This document shows positions 52,744 through 60,586 of a DNA stretch of 64,000 nucleotides, piece after piece. How positions within the stretch are numbered: the stretch's first letter is position 1; each line of letters starts with the position of its first letter. The notes below the pieces were generated by a model. It had not been told where the DNA came from, ran no database searches, and worked only from the letters and a program-made list of their open reading frames with translations. The position numbers and the translations under genes were made by a program. This DNA is from Bacteroidia bacterium (GTDB lineage Bacteria > Bacteroidota > Bacteroidia > Bacteroidales > Prolixibacteraceae): assembly GCA_026391315.1 (NCBI GenBank), contig JAPLDT010000014.1, positions 1 through 64,000 on the forward strand. Reading direction: 5' to 3'.

Positions 52744-52751
52744 CAAATATA
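52744..52751 (-). promoter_or_regulatory. -7 promoter element of TPP-riboswitch operon
   Basis: TATATTTG on the minus strand is a perfect TAnnTTTG, placed about 10 bases before the riboswitch begins. The -33 element at 19-base spacing is not a clear TTTG. Confidence 0.6.
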
Positions 52752-52785
52752 CAATTATTCCTCGTTTCATGAATTACCCGGTTCC

Positions 52786-53263
52786 GAGGGTAAATAATTC
52801 AGAGATGAACTTCCTAAAGCGTTCGCCCTTTCCAGGAACCTTATTTTTTGGGCTCATGTGATTTGAAGCTTTACAGTTATTTTATTTTATGTTGTTTCGA
52901 GAACATATTCCTTAAATACTATCTATCTTTAAAAGTGAAAACGGATTCTCATCTTTCTGCAAGGCGGGTGTCAGAAATGAATCCGATTTTAAAACTTAAA
53001 AGATGAGTCCACTCCGAAAAGCAAAAAATTAAGAAGGCCACTAAGTCACAAAATCACTAAGGAGTCACAAATATTTAAATATCAGCACTATGATTCTTTG
53101 TGAACCTTTGTGTTTTGGTGTCTTTGTGGCAGGGAAAGACCGGTCGGAGTGGACTCAAAGGTGGAGGGAAGCTTTATGAAACGAGCATGTTCGCTAACAC
53201 AAACACGGATGGGAATTTCACATGCGAGTTCCATCCGGCCTTAAAAAAACTAATTATTTACGG
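52786..53263. other. Intergenic region with inverted repeat before slipin gene
   Basis: No gene is supported. A 13-bp perfect inverted pair GAGTCCACTCCGA (53005-53017) / TCGGAGTGGACTC (53144-53156) encloses CACAAA/TTTGTG words (AAGTCACAAAATCACTAAGG, TCTTTGTGAACCTTTGTG), similar to those near 21050. It is probably a dispersed palindromic repeat. Confidence 0.5.
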
Positions 53264-54175
53264 ATGAAAACAACAAACTATTTTGCATTATTGGTCTTTT
53301 TTGTCATTCTTGGAATCGGAGTGGGACTTTCTTATTCCATTTACGGAGCTCAGGCGAACACGGAAGGAATGGTAATTAATGTGATTTCATTCCTGATTGC
53401 CCTTATCGTGTCCTGTTCAATTAAGGTTGCAGACCAGTGGGAAAAAGCTGTGGTACTGCGACTGGGCGGATTTCATTCATTGAAGGGGCCGGGTTTGTTT
53501 TTTATTGTGCCGGTAGTAGACATGATTCCTTACTGGATTGATACCCGGGTCATTGCTACCACTTTTACCGCAGAAAAGACCCTTACAAAAGATACAGTGC
53601 CGGTCGATGTGGATGCAGTGTTGTTCTGGAAGATTTTGGATCCAAAGAGGGCCGCCCTGGATGTCGCCGATTACAAGAGCGCTATCAGTTGGGCCTCCCA
53701 GACTGCCCTCCGTGATGTAATAGGCAAAACCATGCTTTCGGATATGCTGGAAGGGAGGGAGAAGATTAGTAACGAACTTCAGAAAATCATTGATGAACGC
53801 ACTGAACCATGGGGCATCAATGTCATTTCGGTAGAGGTGAAAGATGTTCTGATACCTTCGGCCCTGGAGGATGCAATGTCCATGCAGGCCCAGGCGGAGA
53901 GGGAACGTCAGGCCAGGGTCATTCTGGGTGATTCCGAGCGCCAGGTGGCAGAGAAGTTTGCAGAAGCGGCAAAATCCTATTCCAACAATCCTACCGCGCT
54001 TCATTTAAGGGCAATGAACATGCTGTATGAAGGATTGAAGTCCAATTCGACGATTGTGATTGTTCCCAGCACGGCATTGGAAACCATGCAATTGGGTGGA
54101 TTGGCCGGAATGACTGCAATGACGATGGGTCTTTCGGATGAAAAAAAGAAAAAAGCCGGGAAAAGTAAGGATTAA
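53264..54175 (+). CDS. Slipin/stomatin-like SPFH (Band 7) membrane protein
   Basis: The start at 53264 (MKTTNYFALLVFFVILGIGV) is preferred to 53222 because it puts the membrane helices at the N-terminus. The 303-residue protein has two hydrophobic stretches (6-24 and 38-52). The Band 7 domain follows: KAVVLRLGGFHSLKGPGLFF, DTVPVDVDAVLFWKILDPKR, LEGREKISNELQKIIDERTE and WGINVISVEVKDVLIP. A coiled-coil-like helix (AMSMQAQAERERQARVILGD) closes the domain. Slipins form ring scaffolds in the inner membrane; the usual NfeD partner is not next to it. A GGATAAA purine tail starts directly at the stop. Confidence 0.92.
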   Translation: MKTTNYFALLVFFVILGIGVGLSYSIYGAQANTEGMVINVISFLIALIVSCSIKVADQWEKAVVLRLGGFHSLKGPGLFFIVPVVDMIPYWIDTRVIATTFTAEKTLTKDTVPVDVDAVLFWKILDPKRAALDVADYKSAISWASQTALRDVIGKTMLSDMLEGREKISNELQKIIDERTEPWGINVISVEVKDVLIPSALEDAMSMQAQAERERQARVILGDSERQVAEKFAEAAKSYSNNPTALHLRAMNMLYEGLKSNSTIVIVPSTALETMQLGGLAGMTAMTMGLSDEKKKKAGKSKD

Positions 54176-54305
54176 AGGATAAAGGATAAAGGATAAAGTT
54201 AAAAGGATAAAGGAAAGAACGCTCTGAGCAATATTTTGTTCAAAATATACAAATTTCCGGAGCCCCTCACTTTATCCTTTTTACTTTATCCTTTATCCTT
54301 TTTAT
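54174..54305. repeat. GGATAAA-type hairpin element, copy C
   Basis: GGATAAAGGATAAAGG words (54174-54211) oppose CTTTATCCTTT words (54268-54303). The core GGAAAGAACGCTCTGAGCAA, TATTTTGTTCAAAATATACA, AATTTCCGGAGCCCC matches copy B. It fills the gap between two convergent genes and overlaps the stop region of each. Confidence 0.85.
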
Positions 54306-55969
54306 TCCCCATGCCTGACTACACCCAGCGCCTTTACCTCAAAAGTATTGGAATATTCCACTACCGTGAAACTGTCGTTGGTGTATCCCCCGAAATCGGA
54401 GATTTTGGTAAAATAGTAGGACGTGTGGAGCAAGTCTGAATCTCCGCCTGTTGGAGAATTACGTGAAAATTTTTCCTTTTTCTGGAGCGATTTCAGGAAA
54501 AATGTAGTCATATCGTAGCCCTGGAAGGCAAACAGGGATGGTTCGGTGCCAAACTCTGTCTTGAAATTTTCCACGAAGGTGGAGACTGCAGGAAGATTGT
54601 AATTCACAAAGTAGGTAGAAAGAAAACGGAGGTTGACATTGTGCAGGTTCTCGATTTCGATGCTCTGCATCCGTGAAAATTCCTGCACACCTACAAGGAT
54701 CAGCGGATATTTTTTTGACAAATGGGAGAGGCGGTTCATGGCAATGCTGACATGAACCTCGTTGATATCTGTCATTACCAGGATGTTGGGTTGGTCTGAT
54801 TTCAATAGGGATTCCAACTCACCGGTGCCCCTTGACCATATATTGTAACTTGAAGTTAAGCCTTTAGCTGTCTCAGATGCAACTCTTTTTTTGGTGAAGT
54901 ATTCTCTCAGCTGACGGGTTTCAGAACCGCTGTAGTCGCTCTCCAGAAAGATAATTTTATCCTTTGGAAACTCCTTTATAATATAGTCTGCTGTGGCTTC
55001 CATCCTCATTTTTTTGACAGGGTTGACCTGAAAGTACCAGGGATTCAGTTTGGTATATTTGTCATCGGCGGAGAGAGGCGATACCATGGGAATTCTGTTC
55101 TTGGCACTAAGTTCTGATACGACTTTCTGAGCCTCAGGATAGACGGGGCCAATGATAAGATCGAGCGAGAGAAATTCAGGCTTTTTAACCAACATGTCGA
55201 CATTGGATGAACTCCTTTCCGTATCGTAGACATACAATTTAACTTTGACTCCGGTCTTTGCCAACTGATCGACTGCCATCAATGCCCCCTGATAAAATGA
55301 GAGAAAACTGAGTGACTTGGAGGTTGGTTTCATACTATCTGCAACTGCGGCAGAAATTGGAAGATACAGTCCAACGTTATAGGTTTGGTCTGCTCCTTTT
55401 GTTCTAAATGGTGCAGGAGATTCTTTCGCCGCAGGTTCATTTTTAGAAGCCTCTTTTGCAGTGGCGTCCGGTTCTGCCTTTGCCCTGGACTTGAGTGGGA
55501 TCAGAATGATTTGGCCAGCTTTCAGGCCATCTTTCAGTTCAGGATTGAATTTGAGAAGGTCCTCCTCATCCACCCCATATTTCAGATTGAGCTGGTAATA
55601 ATTGTCACCACTGACGATCTGGTGCCGGACAAACTTGCTTTCGTCAATTTTGGCAGCCAGTGGTTTTTGGTAAGTGTGATCAGGAATTTTCAGGACCATT
55701 CCTTTTTTGATGACCCCAGTGATATTCTTATTGGCAGCCAAAACCTCCTCCTGGGTACAGTCGTATATCTTGGAAATTGAGTAAAGAGTCTGATTTCTCT
55801 CAACGGTATGCAGGATAAAACGGAGATCCCCAATGACCACTTTATCCATATTTTTGTTCTCCTGTCCGTACGAAAAGGATGTGGCCAAAAACAACAAAAG
55901 AACGAAGAGGAAGCTTCTTAGTTTAGTACTTCTCTGATGTTCTTTTGTAATACGATGGTTGACAGACAT
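54302..55969 (-). CDS. LysM and periplasmic-binding (PBP1) domain protein
   Basis: Start 55969 (MSVNHRITKEHQ...) gives a signal peptide (LRSFLFVLLLFLATSFSYGQ) and about 555 residues. Two LysM domains follow: FILHTVERNQTLYSISKIYD and HQIVSGDNYYQLNLKYGVDE, each with the LxxNP/N-type end (LAANKNI, LKFNPEL). Then comes a type I periplasmic-binding fold (about 200-545): YNVGLYLPISAAV, FYQGALMAVDQLAKTGVKVK, LIGPVYPEAQKVVSELSAKN and PLILVGVQEFSRM. The protein probably binds peptidoglycan and senses or scaffolds at the wall; the PBP1 ligand is unknown. This combination is common in Bacteroidota. The next gene upstream ends 11 bases away. Confidence 0.88.
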   Translation of the reverse strand: MSVNHRITKEHQRSTKLRSFLFVLLLFLATSFSYGQENKNMDKVVIGDLRFILHTVERNQTLYSISKIYDCTQEEVLAANKNITGVIKKGMVLKIPDHTYQKPLAAKIDESKFVRHQIVSGDNYYQLNLKYGVDEEDLLKFNPELKDGLKAGQIILIPLKSRAKAEPDATAKEASKNEPAAKESPAPFRTKGADQTYNVGLYLPISAAVADSMKPTSKSLSFLSFYQGALMAVDQLAKTGVKVKLYVYDTERSSSNVDMLVKKPEFLSLDLIIGPVYPEAQKVVSELSAKNRIPMVSPLSADDKYTKLNPWYFQVNPVKKMRMEATADYIIKEFPKDKIIFLESDYSGSETRQLREYFTKKRVASETAKGLTSSYNIWSRGTGELESLLKSDQPNILVMTDINEVHVSIAMNRLSHLSKKYPLILVGVQEFSRMQSIEIENLHNVNLRFLSTYFVNYNLPAVSTFVENFKTEFGTEPSLFAFQGYDMTTFFLKSLQKKEKFSRNSPTGGDSDLLHTSYYFTKISDFGGYTNDSFTVVEYSNTFEVKALGVVRHGE

Positions 55970-55979
55970 CTGTGCCGAT

Positions 55980-56975
55980 TTAGTGACCGGATTTGTATTC
56001 GCCAAAATTTTTCATGAATTGTACACGCTCAAATTCAGCGGGGTTGACAGAATTCTCCTGGCTTAATTTCCCTCTAAAGTTATCAATAGATTCGTAATTG
56101 TGCGCGGTCATCCAGGCAGCCAGCTGCAGATTGATCTCCTCAATAAATCCAAACCCCTTTTCATAAAGGGCGGAGGCCACCTGTACAGCATTGCAACCTG
56201 CAAGAATCATCTTGACTGCAGTTTCCCAGCTATGGACCCCAGTCGATGAGGCAATGTCACAGTTGACCCTGTTGGACATAACAGCGACCCACCGCAAAGG
56301 CAACAGGTAGTCCGAGTCGTGACTCAGTACATTGGCACCATGAATGGTCTCACGGTCAATGTCGATATCGGGAGAATAAAAGCGGTTGAAGAGAACGATA
56401 CCTTTTACCCCTGAAAATGAGATATCCCTGATCATGCCGCCCAAATTTGAGAAGTAGTGGCTAATCTTAACAGAAACAGGTATCGTGACTTTTTGTGAAA
56501 CGCGGGTAATGATATCGAAATAGGTACTTTCATTGTCCAGGCTCGTCTGGGAAAGATCGCTCGCTGAGATAAAGAGGTTTAGCTCAAGGGCATCGGCCCC
56601 TGCTGACTCAATTTTCTTGGCGAAGAAACCCCACTCCTGGGAAGTCACACAATTGATGCTGGCAATCACGGGGATCGAAAGCTGGGCCTTGGCCTCTGTG
56701 ATTAATTGCAGGTAATGTTTCAGGTTCTCTTTCCTGATCTCCAGATCGTAATAATCGAGAAACTCCAGGTTGTTGTCCATGGGTCCAAGTTTCTCAAATT
56801 CATGGGCATATTCGAGGTAAATTTCCTCTTCGAAGACAGATTTCAGAACGACTGCACCGGCACCTGCTTTCTCAATGGCTTTAAGGTGTTCGATCGAATG
56901 AGTCAAACTGCAACTACCGGCGATCACTGGACTTTTGAGGTCAAGGCCCAGATATTTTACACTTAAATCAGGCAT
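55980..56975 (-). CDS. Dihydroorotate dehydrogenase-like FMN protein
   Basis: The 331-residue TIM barrel resembles class 1 DHOD/PreA proteins. Visible segments are DLSVKYLGLDLKSPVIAGS, AIEKAGAGAVVLKSVFEEEI, SIPVIASINCVTSQEW, AGADALELNLF, TIPVSVKISHYF and STGVHSWETAVKMILAGCNA, which place the FMN-binding and barrel residues. The usual pyrD active-site residue cannot be confirmed. It is co-directional with NfnB-like and NfnA-like genes (gaps of 1 and 9 bases), so it may receive or give electrons through their flavins. True pyrimidine synthesis is only one possibility. Confidence 0.82.
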   Translation of the reverse strand: MPDLSVKYLGLDLKSPVIAGSCSLTHSIEHLKAIEKAGAGAVVLKSVFEEEIYLEYAHEFEKLGPMDNNLEFLDYYDLEIRKENLKHYLQLITEAKAQLSIPVIASINCVTSQEWGFFAKKIESAGADALELNLFISASDLSQTSLDNESTYFDIITRVSQKVTIPVSVKISHYFSNLGGMIRDISFSGVKGIVLFNRFYSPDIDIDRETIHGANVLSHDSDYLLPLRWVAVMSNRVNCDIASSTGVHSWETAVKMILAGCNAVQVASALYEKGFGFIEEINLQLAAWMTAHNYESIDNFRGKLSQENSVNPAEFERVQFMKNFGEYKSGH

Positions 56976-56976
56976 A

Positions 56977-58479
56977 TTAGTTGATTTTAGTAGTATTTAA
57001 AATTTTATTCTGAAGATAGATGTGCATGTTTTCTGCGGCCTTGCGGCCGTCGCCCATGGCCAGGATCACGGTAGCGCCACCCCTGACAATATCCCCGCCG
57101 GCAAACATCTCTTCGATAGACGATTGCATTTTATCCTCATCGACAACGATGGTACCCCACTTGGAAACTTTCAGATCGGGAAGACAGGATGGAACGAGTG
57201 GATTGGGCGAAACACCTACTGCCACGATGACCAGATCTACATCCAGTTCGAATTCTGAACCGTCGATTGGAATAGGTCTTCTTCTGCCGGAAGCATCCGG
57301 TTCGCCAAGTCCCATTCTGTTGAGTCGCATCCTGTTGACCATGCCTTTCTCATCGGCAAAATATTCAAGGGGATTGCACAGGTTCATAAATTCGACACCC
57401 TCTTCTTTGGCATGTTTCACCTCTTCAATCCTCGCGGGCATCTCTGCCTCCGAGCGGCGATAGATGATCATTGCCCGATCGGCACCCAGGCGGAGTGCGG
57501 TGCGCACCGAATCCATCGCGGTATTTCCACCTCCGATCACAGCAACTCTTTTGCCCCGTATTACCGGTGTGTCGTTGGTTTCATAATTGGCGCCCATCAG
57601 GTTGACCCTGGTGAGATACTCGTTGGAAGAGAGAATGCCATTGTAATTTTCGCCCGGAATATCCATAAAACGGGGAAGGCCGGCCCCGCTTCCCAGGAAG
57701 AACCCCTTGTATCCCTCTTCGCGTAAATCGTCGAAAGAGGCCGTTCTACCAACGATGAAGTTGGTTTCAAACTTAACACCCATTTTTTTCAGGTTGTCAA
57801 GTTCAAAATCTACGATGGCGTTGGGTAGCCTGAATTCCGGGATGCCATATTTTAAGACGCCTCCGATTTCGTGGAGTGCTTCAAAAACCGTCACATCATA
57901 ACCGTTTTTTACCATGTCGCCAGCAAAAGAGAGTGCGGCAGGGCCTGAGCCAACCGTGGCAACCTTGATCCCATTGGGCTTTGCAGTTTTTGGAATGCTG
58001 GCGATGCCGGATTCACGCTCAAAATCAGCTGCAAATCTTTCCAGATGACCGATAGCGACAGAGGCGAGGTTCATCTTTTCAAGATAGAAACACCTTGATT
58101 CACACTGCTTCTCCTGAGGACAAACCCGTCCGCAGACAGCAGGGAGGGCATTGGTTTCCTTCAGAGTGGCGGCTGCTCCAAGCACGTCTCCGTTTTCAAT
58201 CAGTTTAATAAATTTTGGGATGTTGATGCTAACAGGACAGCCTTCGATGCAGGTGGGCGTTACGCAATCCATACAGCGGGAGGCTTCCAGTGCCGCTTGT
58301 TCGGCAGTGATTCCGAGATTAACCTCCCGGTCCTGGTATTTTACCCTGATTTCGGGAGCCTGTTCAGGCATGTGCACGCGTTGAATGGCCGTTCTCTCCT
58401 TGTTTTTTGTTTTCGAACGCAATGCGGCTCTCCACTCTTGACTGCGTTCGTTTTTGAGGTATTCGGGGTCTAAAGACAT
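56977..58479 (-). CDS. nfnB: NfnB/GltA-like NADPH oxidoreductase with Fe-S clusters
   Basis: The 500-residue protein carries an N-terminal cysteine domain for two [4Fe-4S] clusters (CMDCVTPTCIEGCPVSINIP near residue 90; CGRVCPQEKQCESRC near 120). Two Rossmann motifs follow: VATVGSGPAALSFAGDM for FAD and GKRVAVIGGGNTAMDSVRTA for NADPH. It matches the large subunit of NfnAB (NADH-dependent reduced ferredoxin:NADP oxidoreductase) and the glutamate synthase small subunit. The NfnA-type gene 9 bases upstream, and lack of a glutamate synthase large subunit, favour Nfn. Electron-bifurcating transhydrogenase activity would suit an anaerobe. Confidence 0.88.
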   Translation of the reverse strand: MSLDPEYLKNERSQEWRAALRSKTKNKERTAIQRVHMPEQAPEIRVKYQDREVNLGITAEQAALEASRCMDCVTPTCIEGCPVSINIPKFIKLIENGDVLGAAATLKETNALPAVCGRVCPQEKQCESRCFYLEKMNLASVAIGHLERFAADFERESGIASIPKTAKPNGIKVATVGSGPAALSFAGDMVKNGYDVTVFEALHEIGGVLKYGIPEFRLPNAIVDFELDNLKKMGVKFETNFIVGRTASFDDLREEGYKGFFLGSGAGLPRFMDIPGENYNGILSSNEYLTRVNLMGANYETNDTPVIRGKRVAVIGGGNTAMDSVRTALRLGADRAMIIYRRSEAEMPARIEEVKHAKEEGVEFMNLCNPLEYFADEKGMVNRMRLNRMGLGEPDASGRRRPIPIDGSEFELDVDLVIVAVGVSPNPLVPSCLPDLKVSKWGTIVVDEDKMQSSIEEMFAGGDIVRGGATVILAMGDGRKAAENMHIYLQNKILNTTKIN

Positions 58480-58488
58480 CTGCTTAAA

Positions 58489-59310
58489 CTATTTTTGAAA
58501 GTATTTATTATTGGCGACAACCTCTTCCGAACGGTAGCCTCCCAGACGCATCAGCATCTCATCAAAATTTATCTCGTGTGCATCGAATTCAGGGCCATCG
58601 ACGCAGGTAAACCTGGTCTTGCCACCAACAGTTACCCTGCATGCACCACACATTCCTGTTCCATCCACCATGATAGAATTGAGACTGGCCTGTGTAGGAA
58701 TGGCATATTTTTTCGTGGTAAGAGCAGCGAATTTCATCATGATGGCGGGTCCAATGACAATGCATTCATCAATTTTTTCGCGTTGAATCACCTCCTCCAT
58801 GCCTGCAGTGATCAATCCCTGTCTTCCATAAGAACCGTCGTCTGTCATGACAATTACTTCATCCGACCAACGTCGGATCTGGTCTTCCAGGAGAATCAGA
58901 TCCTTGCTTCGGGCAGCGATAACAGAAATAACTCTGTTACCGGCCTTTTTAAAAGCCTCAACGATGGGCAACAGCGGAGCAACTCCAACACCCCCTCCGC
59001 AAGCCAAAATGGTTCCTTTCAATTCGATGTCCGTAGGTTTTCCCAGCGGTCCGACAAGGTCAGTGATGCTATCGCCAACTTCCAGCGCCGCCAGTTTTGC
59101 TGAACTGACGCCTACGATTTGTACGACAAGGGTAATGGTTCCCTTAACAGGATCGGCATCCGCAATGGTAAGCGGGAAGCGTTCCCCCTTCTCTCCGATC
59201 TTGAGAATAACAAAGTTACCGGCCTTTCTGGAGCGGGCAATTTTTGGATTCTCTACGACCAGACGGATGACCTTATCTGAGAAATATTCCTTTTCTACAA
59301 TTTTGTTCAT
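58489..59310 (-). CDS. nfnA: NfnA-like FAD/NAD-binding subunit (sulfide/DHOD-like)
   Basis: The 273-residue protein has an FNR-like FAD domain (AGNFVILKIGEKGERFPLTI), an NAD-binding domain (GTILACGGGVGVAPLLPI) and a C-terminal [2Fe-2S] site (GTGMCGACRVTVGGKTRFTC, then VDGPEFDAHEI). This layout defines the NfnA/SudB/PyrK-related group. It is the first gene of the nfnA-nfnB-DHOD-like operon and forms the NAD(H) side of the bifurcating complex. The DHOD-like third gene makes an alternative PyrK-like role conceivable, but PyrK is usually paired only with pyrD. Confidence 0.88.
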   Translation of the reverse strand: MNKIVEKEYFSDKVIRLVVENPKIARSRKAGNFVILKIGEKGERFPLTIADADPVKGTITLVVQIVGVSSAKLAALEVGDSITDLVGPLGKPTDIELKGTILACGGGVGVAPLLPIVEAFKKAGNRVISVIAARSKDLILLEDQIRRWSDEVIVMTDDGSYGRQGLITAGMEEVIQREKIDECIVIGPAIMMKFAALTTKKYAIPTQASLNSIMVDGTGMCGACRVTVGGKTRFTCVDGPEFDAHEINFDEMLMRLGGYRSEEVVANNKYFQK

Positions 59311-59651
59311 TCGATATTAATTTGATTTTCAATTCTTTATGTACGGAATTGAATATACATACTGCTTTTGTCAACCCAGTGGATTCCACAAGTGCGGAAC
59401 GCTTGATTCTTTCAAAGTTAAAATTTGAAAAAAATCGTTCAAAAATAGTGATTTCGATTGATTGATTTCAATATGATTGAGTAATTGAGAAAAATTCATG
59501 CAGTTTAAAATATTATTAAATAAGCAACAGCCTCATCGGTCAAACTGTTATCTTTGTAGTTTGCATTACTTCCAGTTGTTTCACTTCCTTCTCGTCCTGT
59601 GAAATATGGATAACTTTTTTGATTAGCAACCATAAAGAAAGCGACTGTTCC
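59311..59651. promoter_or_regulatory. Divergent control region, nfn operon and SUI1 gene
   Basis: This 341-base gap has no gene. TATCTTTG at 59549-59556 is a perfect -7 element for the SUI1 gene about 96 bases downstream; the -33 at the expected place is not TTTG. AT-rich sequence toward the nfn side has no clear promoter motif. Confidence 0.4.
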
Positions 59652-60008
59652 ATGAAGCCACAAAATCAACAACGAAAAAGCCGGGAGGGAGTAGTCTACT
59701 CAACTTCCCAAAATTTTGACTATCGGTTTTCCTCTGAAGATGAGGTATTGGAGACGCTTATCCCATCCAGGCAAAATTTAAAGGTGATGCTGGATAAGAA
59801 ACAGCGTGCAGGCAAAGTTGTGACCCTAATTACTGGGTTTGTGGGGACAGAAGATGACTTAACTGATCTGGGCAAAAAGCTAAAATCCAAATTTGGCGTT
59901 GGGGGATCAGTCAAGGATGGTGAGATCCTGATTCAGGGCGATTTCCGCGACCGCGCAATTGTCTTACTGACTGCTGATGGGTATAAGGTGAAGAGAGTAG
60001 GGGGATGA
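59652..60008 (+). CDS. yciH: SUI1/eIF1-like translation factor (YciH family)
   Basis: Start 59652 ([13 protein letters not shown]) is preferred over the upstream 59619 ATG, which adds a non-conserved extension. The 118-residue protein has the SUI1 fold pattern: [59 protein letters not shown] and [15 protein letters not shown]. The eIF1-like family helps select start codons in archaea and eukaryotes; the bacterial homologue's role is less clear. It has its own promoter element and ends in a purine-rich tail. Confidence 0.92.
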   Translation: MKPQNQQRKSREGVVYSTSQNFDYRFSSEDEVLETLIPSRQNLKVMLDKKQRAGKVVTLITGFVGTEDDLTDLGKKLKSKFGVGGSVKDGEILIQGDFRDRAIVLLTADGYKVKRVGG

Positions 60009-60117
60009 GGGGACGACGGGGACGACTGAGATGACGGAAGAAGACTTGGGGACTGAGGGAATTGGAGAAGGGGAAAATAATGTGAAAATTGGGAAATATG
60101 AAAATGTGGAAATTGGC
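60009..60117 (+). repeat. Purine-rich 3' tail
   Basis: The tract starts at the SUI1 stop and is made of GGGACGACGGGGACGACTGA-like words, then GAAAATTGGGAAATATGAAAA. The first half resembles 14246-14345 and the second half resembles the minus-strand tract at 43568-43630. Confidence 0.7.
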
Positions 60118-60135
60118 AGTTGCACAATCCTAAAT

Positions 60136-60435
60136 TCCTGACCACAATGTGGATCCTTCTCGAATCCTACCGCGTAGCGGTTATAGTATTGTAGCCCGGG
60201 GTAAAGCGACGAAGGAGCGGCACCCCGGGTTAGGAATGATGAATAAAAAGCCGTCCGCGGTAGCATGCCATAAAAAGATGGTATGTTAATTTCGGACGTA
60301 ACAATAACAGTTTTGATAGAGTCAAAGAATAGGATAATGTATGTCTGAGACCTCTACCTGAGCGAAATGCTCCCTGAGCCTGTCGAAGGGTGAATATTGG
60401 CGATTCAATTATCGGTCCCTGAGCTTGTCGAAGGG
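60136..60435 (+). repeat. Dispersed ~300-bp repeat, copy 2
   Basis: It matches 14535-14837 in order and sequence: CCGCGTAGCGG, TGTAGCCCGGGGTAAAGCGA, CACCCCGGGTT, GCCGTCCGCGGTAGCATGCC, TTTCGGACG, and two CTTCGAC-type units at 60372-60390 and 60417-60435. No coding sequence is conserved between the two copies. The remaining bases to 60586 show nothing further. Confidence 0.8.
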
Positions 60436-60586
60436 TCAAGGGAGTAGACGGAAATTAAAATATCTGAAAACGATGTGATTCACGAGACTTGAGGAGGGTC
60501 GAAGGGGAATAATACAAGAGTAATAGATTGAAATATATGATATCGAATTTAATCGAAAAAGTACATAATACTAAGAAATACAATTA

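Noticed and set aside
56977-58479. Annotation as glutamate synthase small subunit (gltD)
   Set aside because: No large subunit is nearby and an NfnA-type gene is directly upstream, which favours NfnB.
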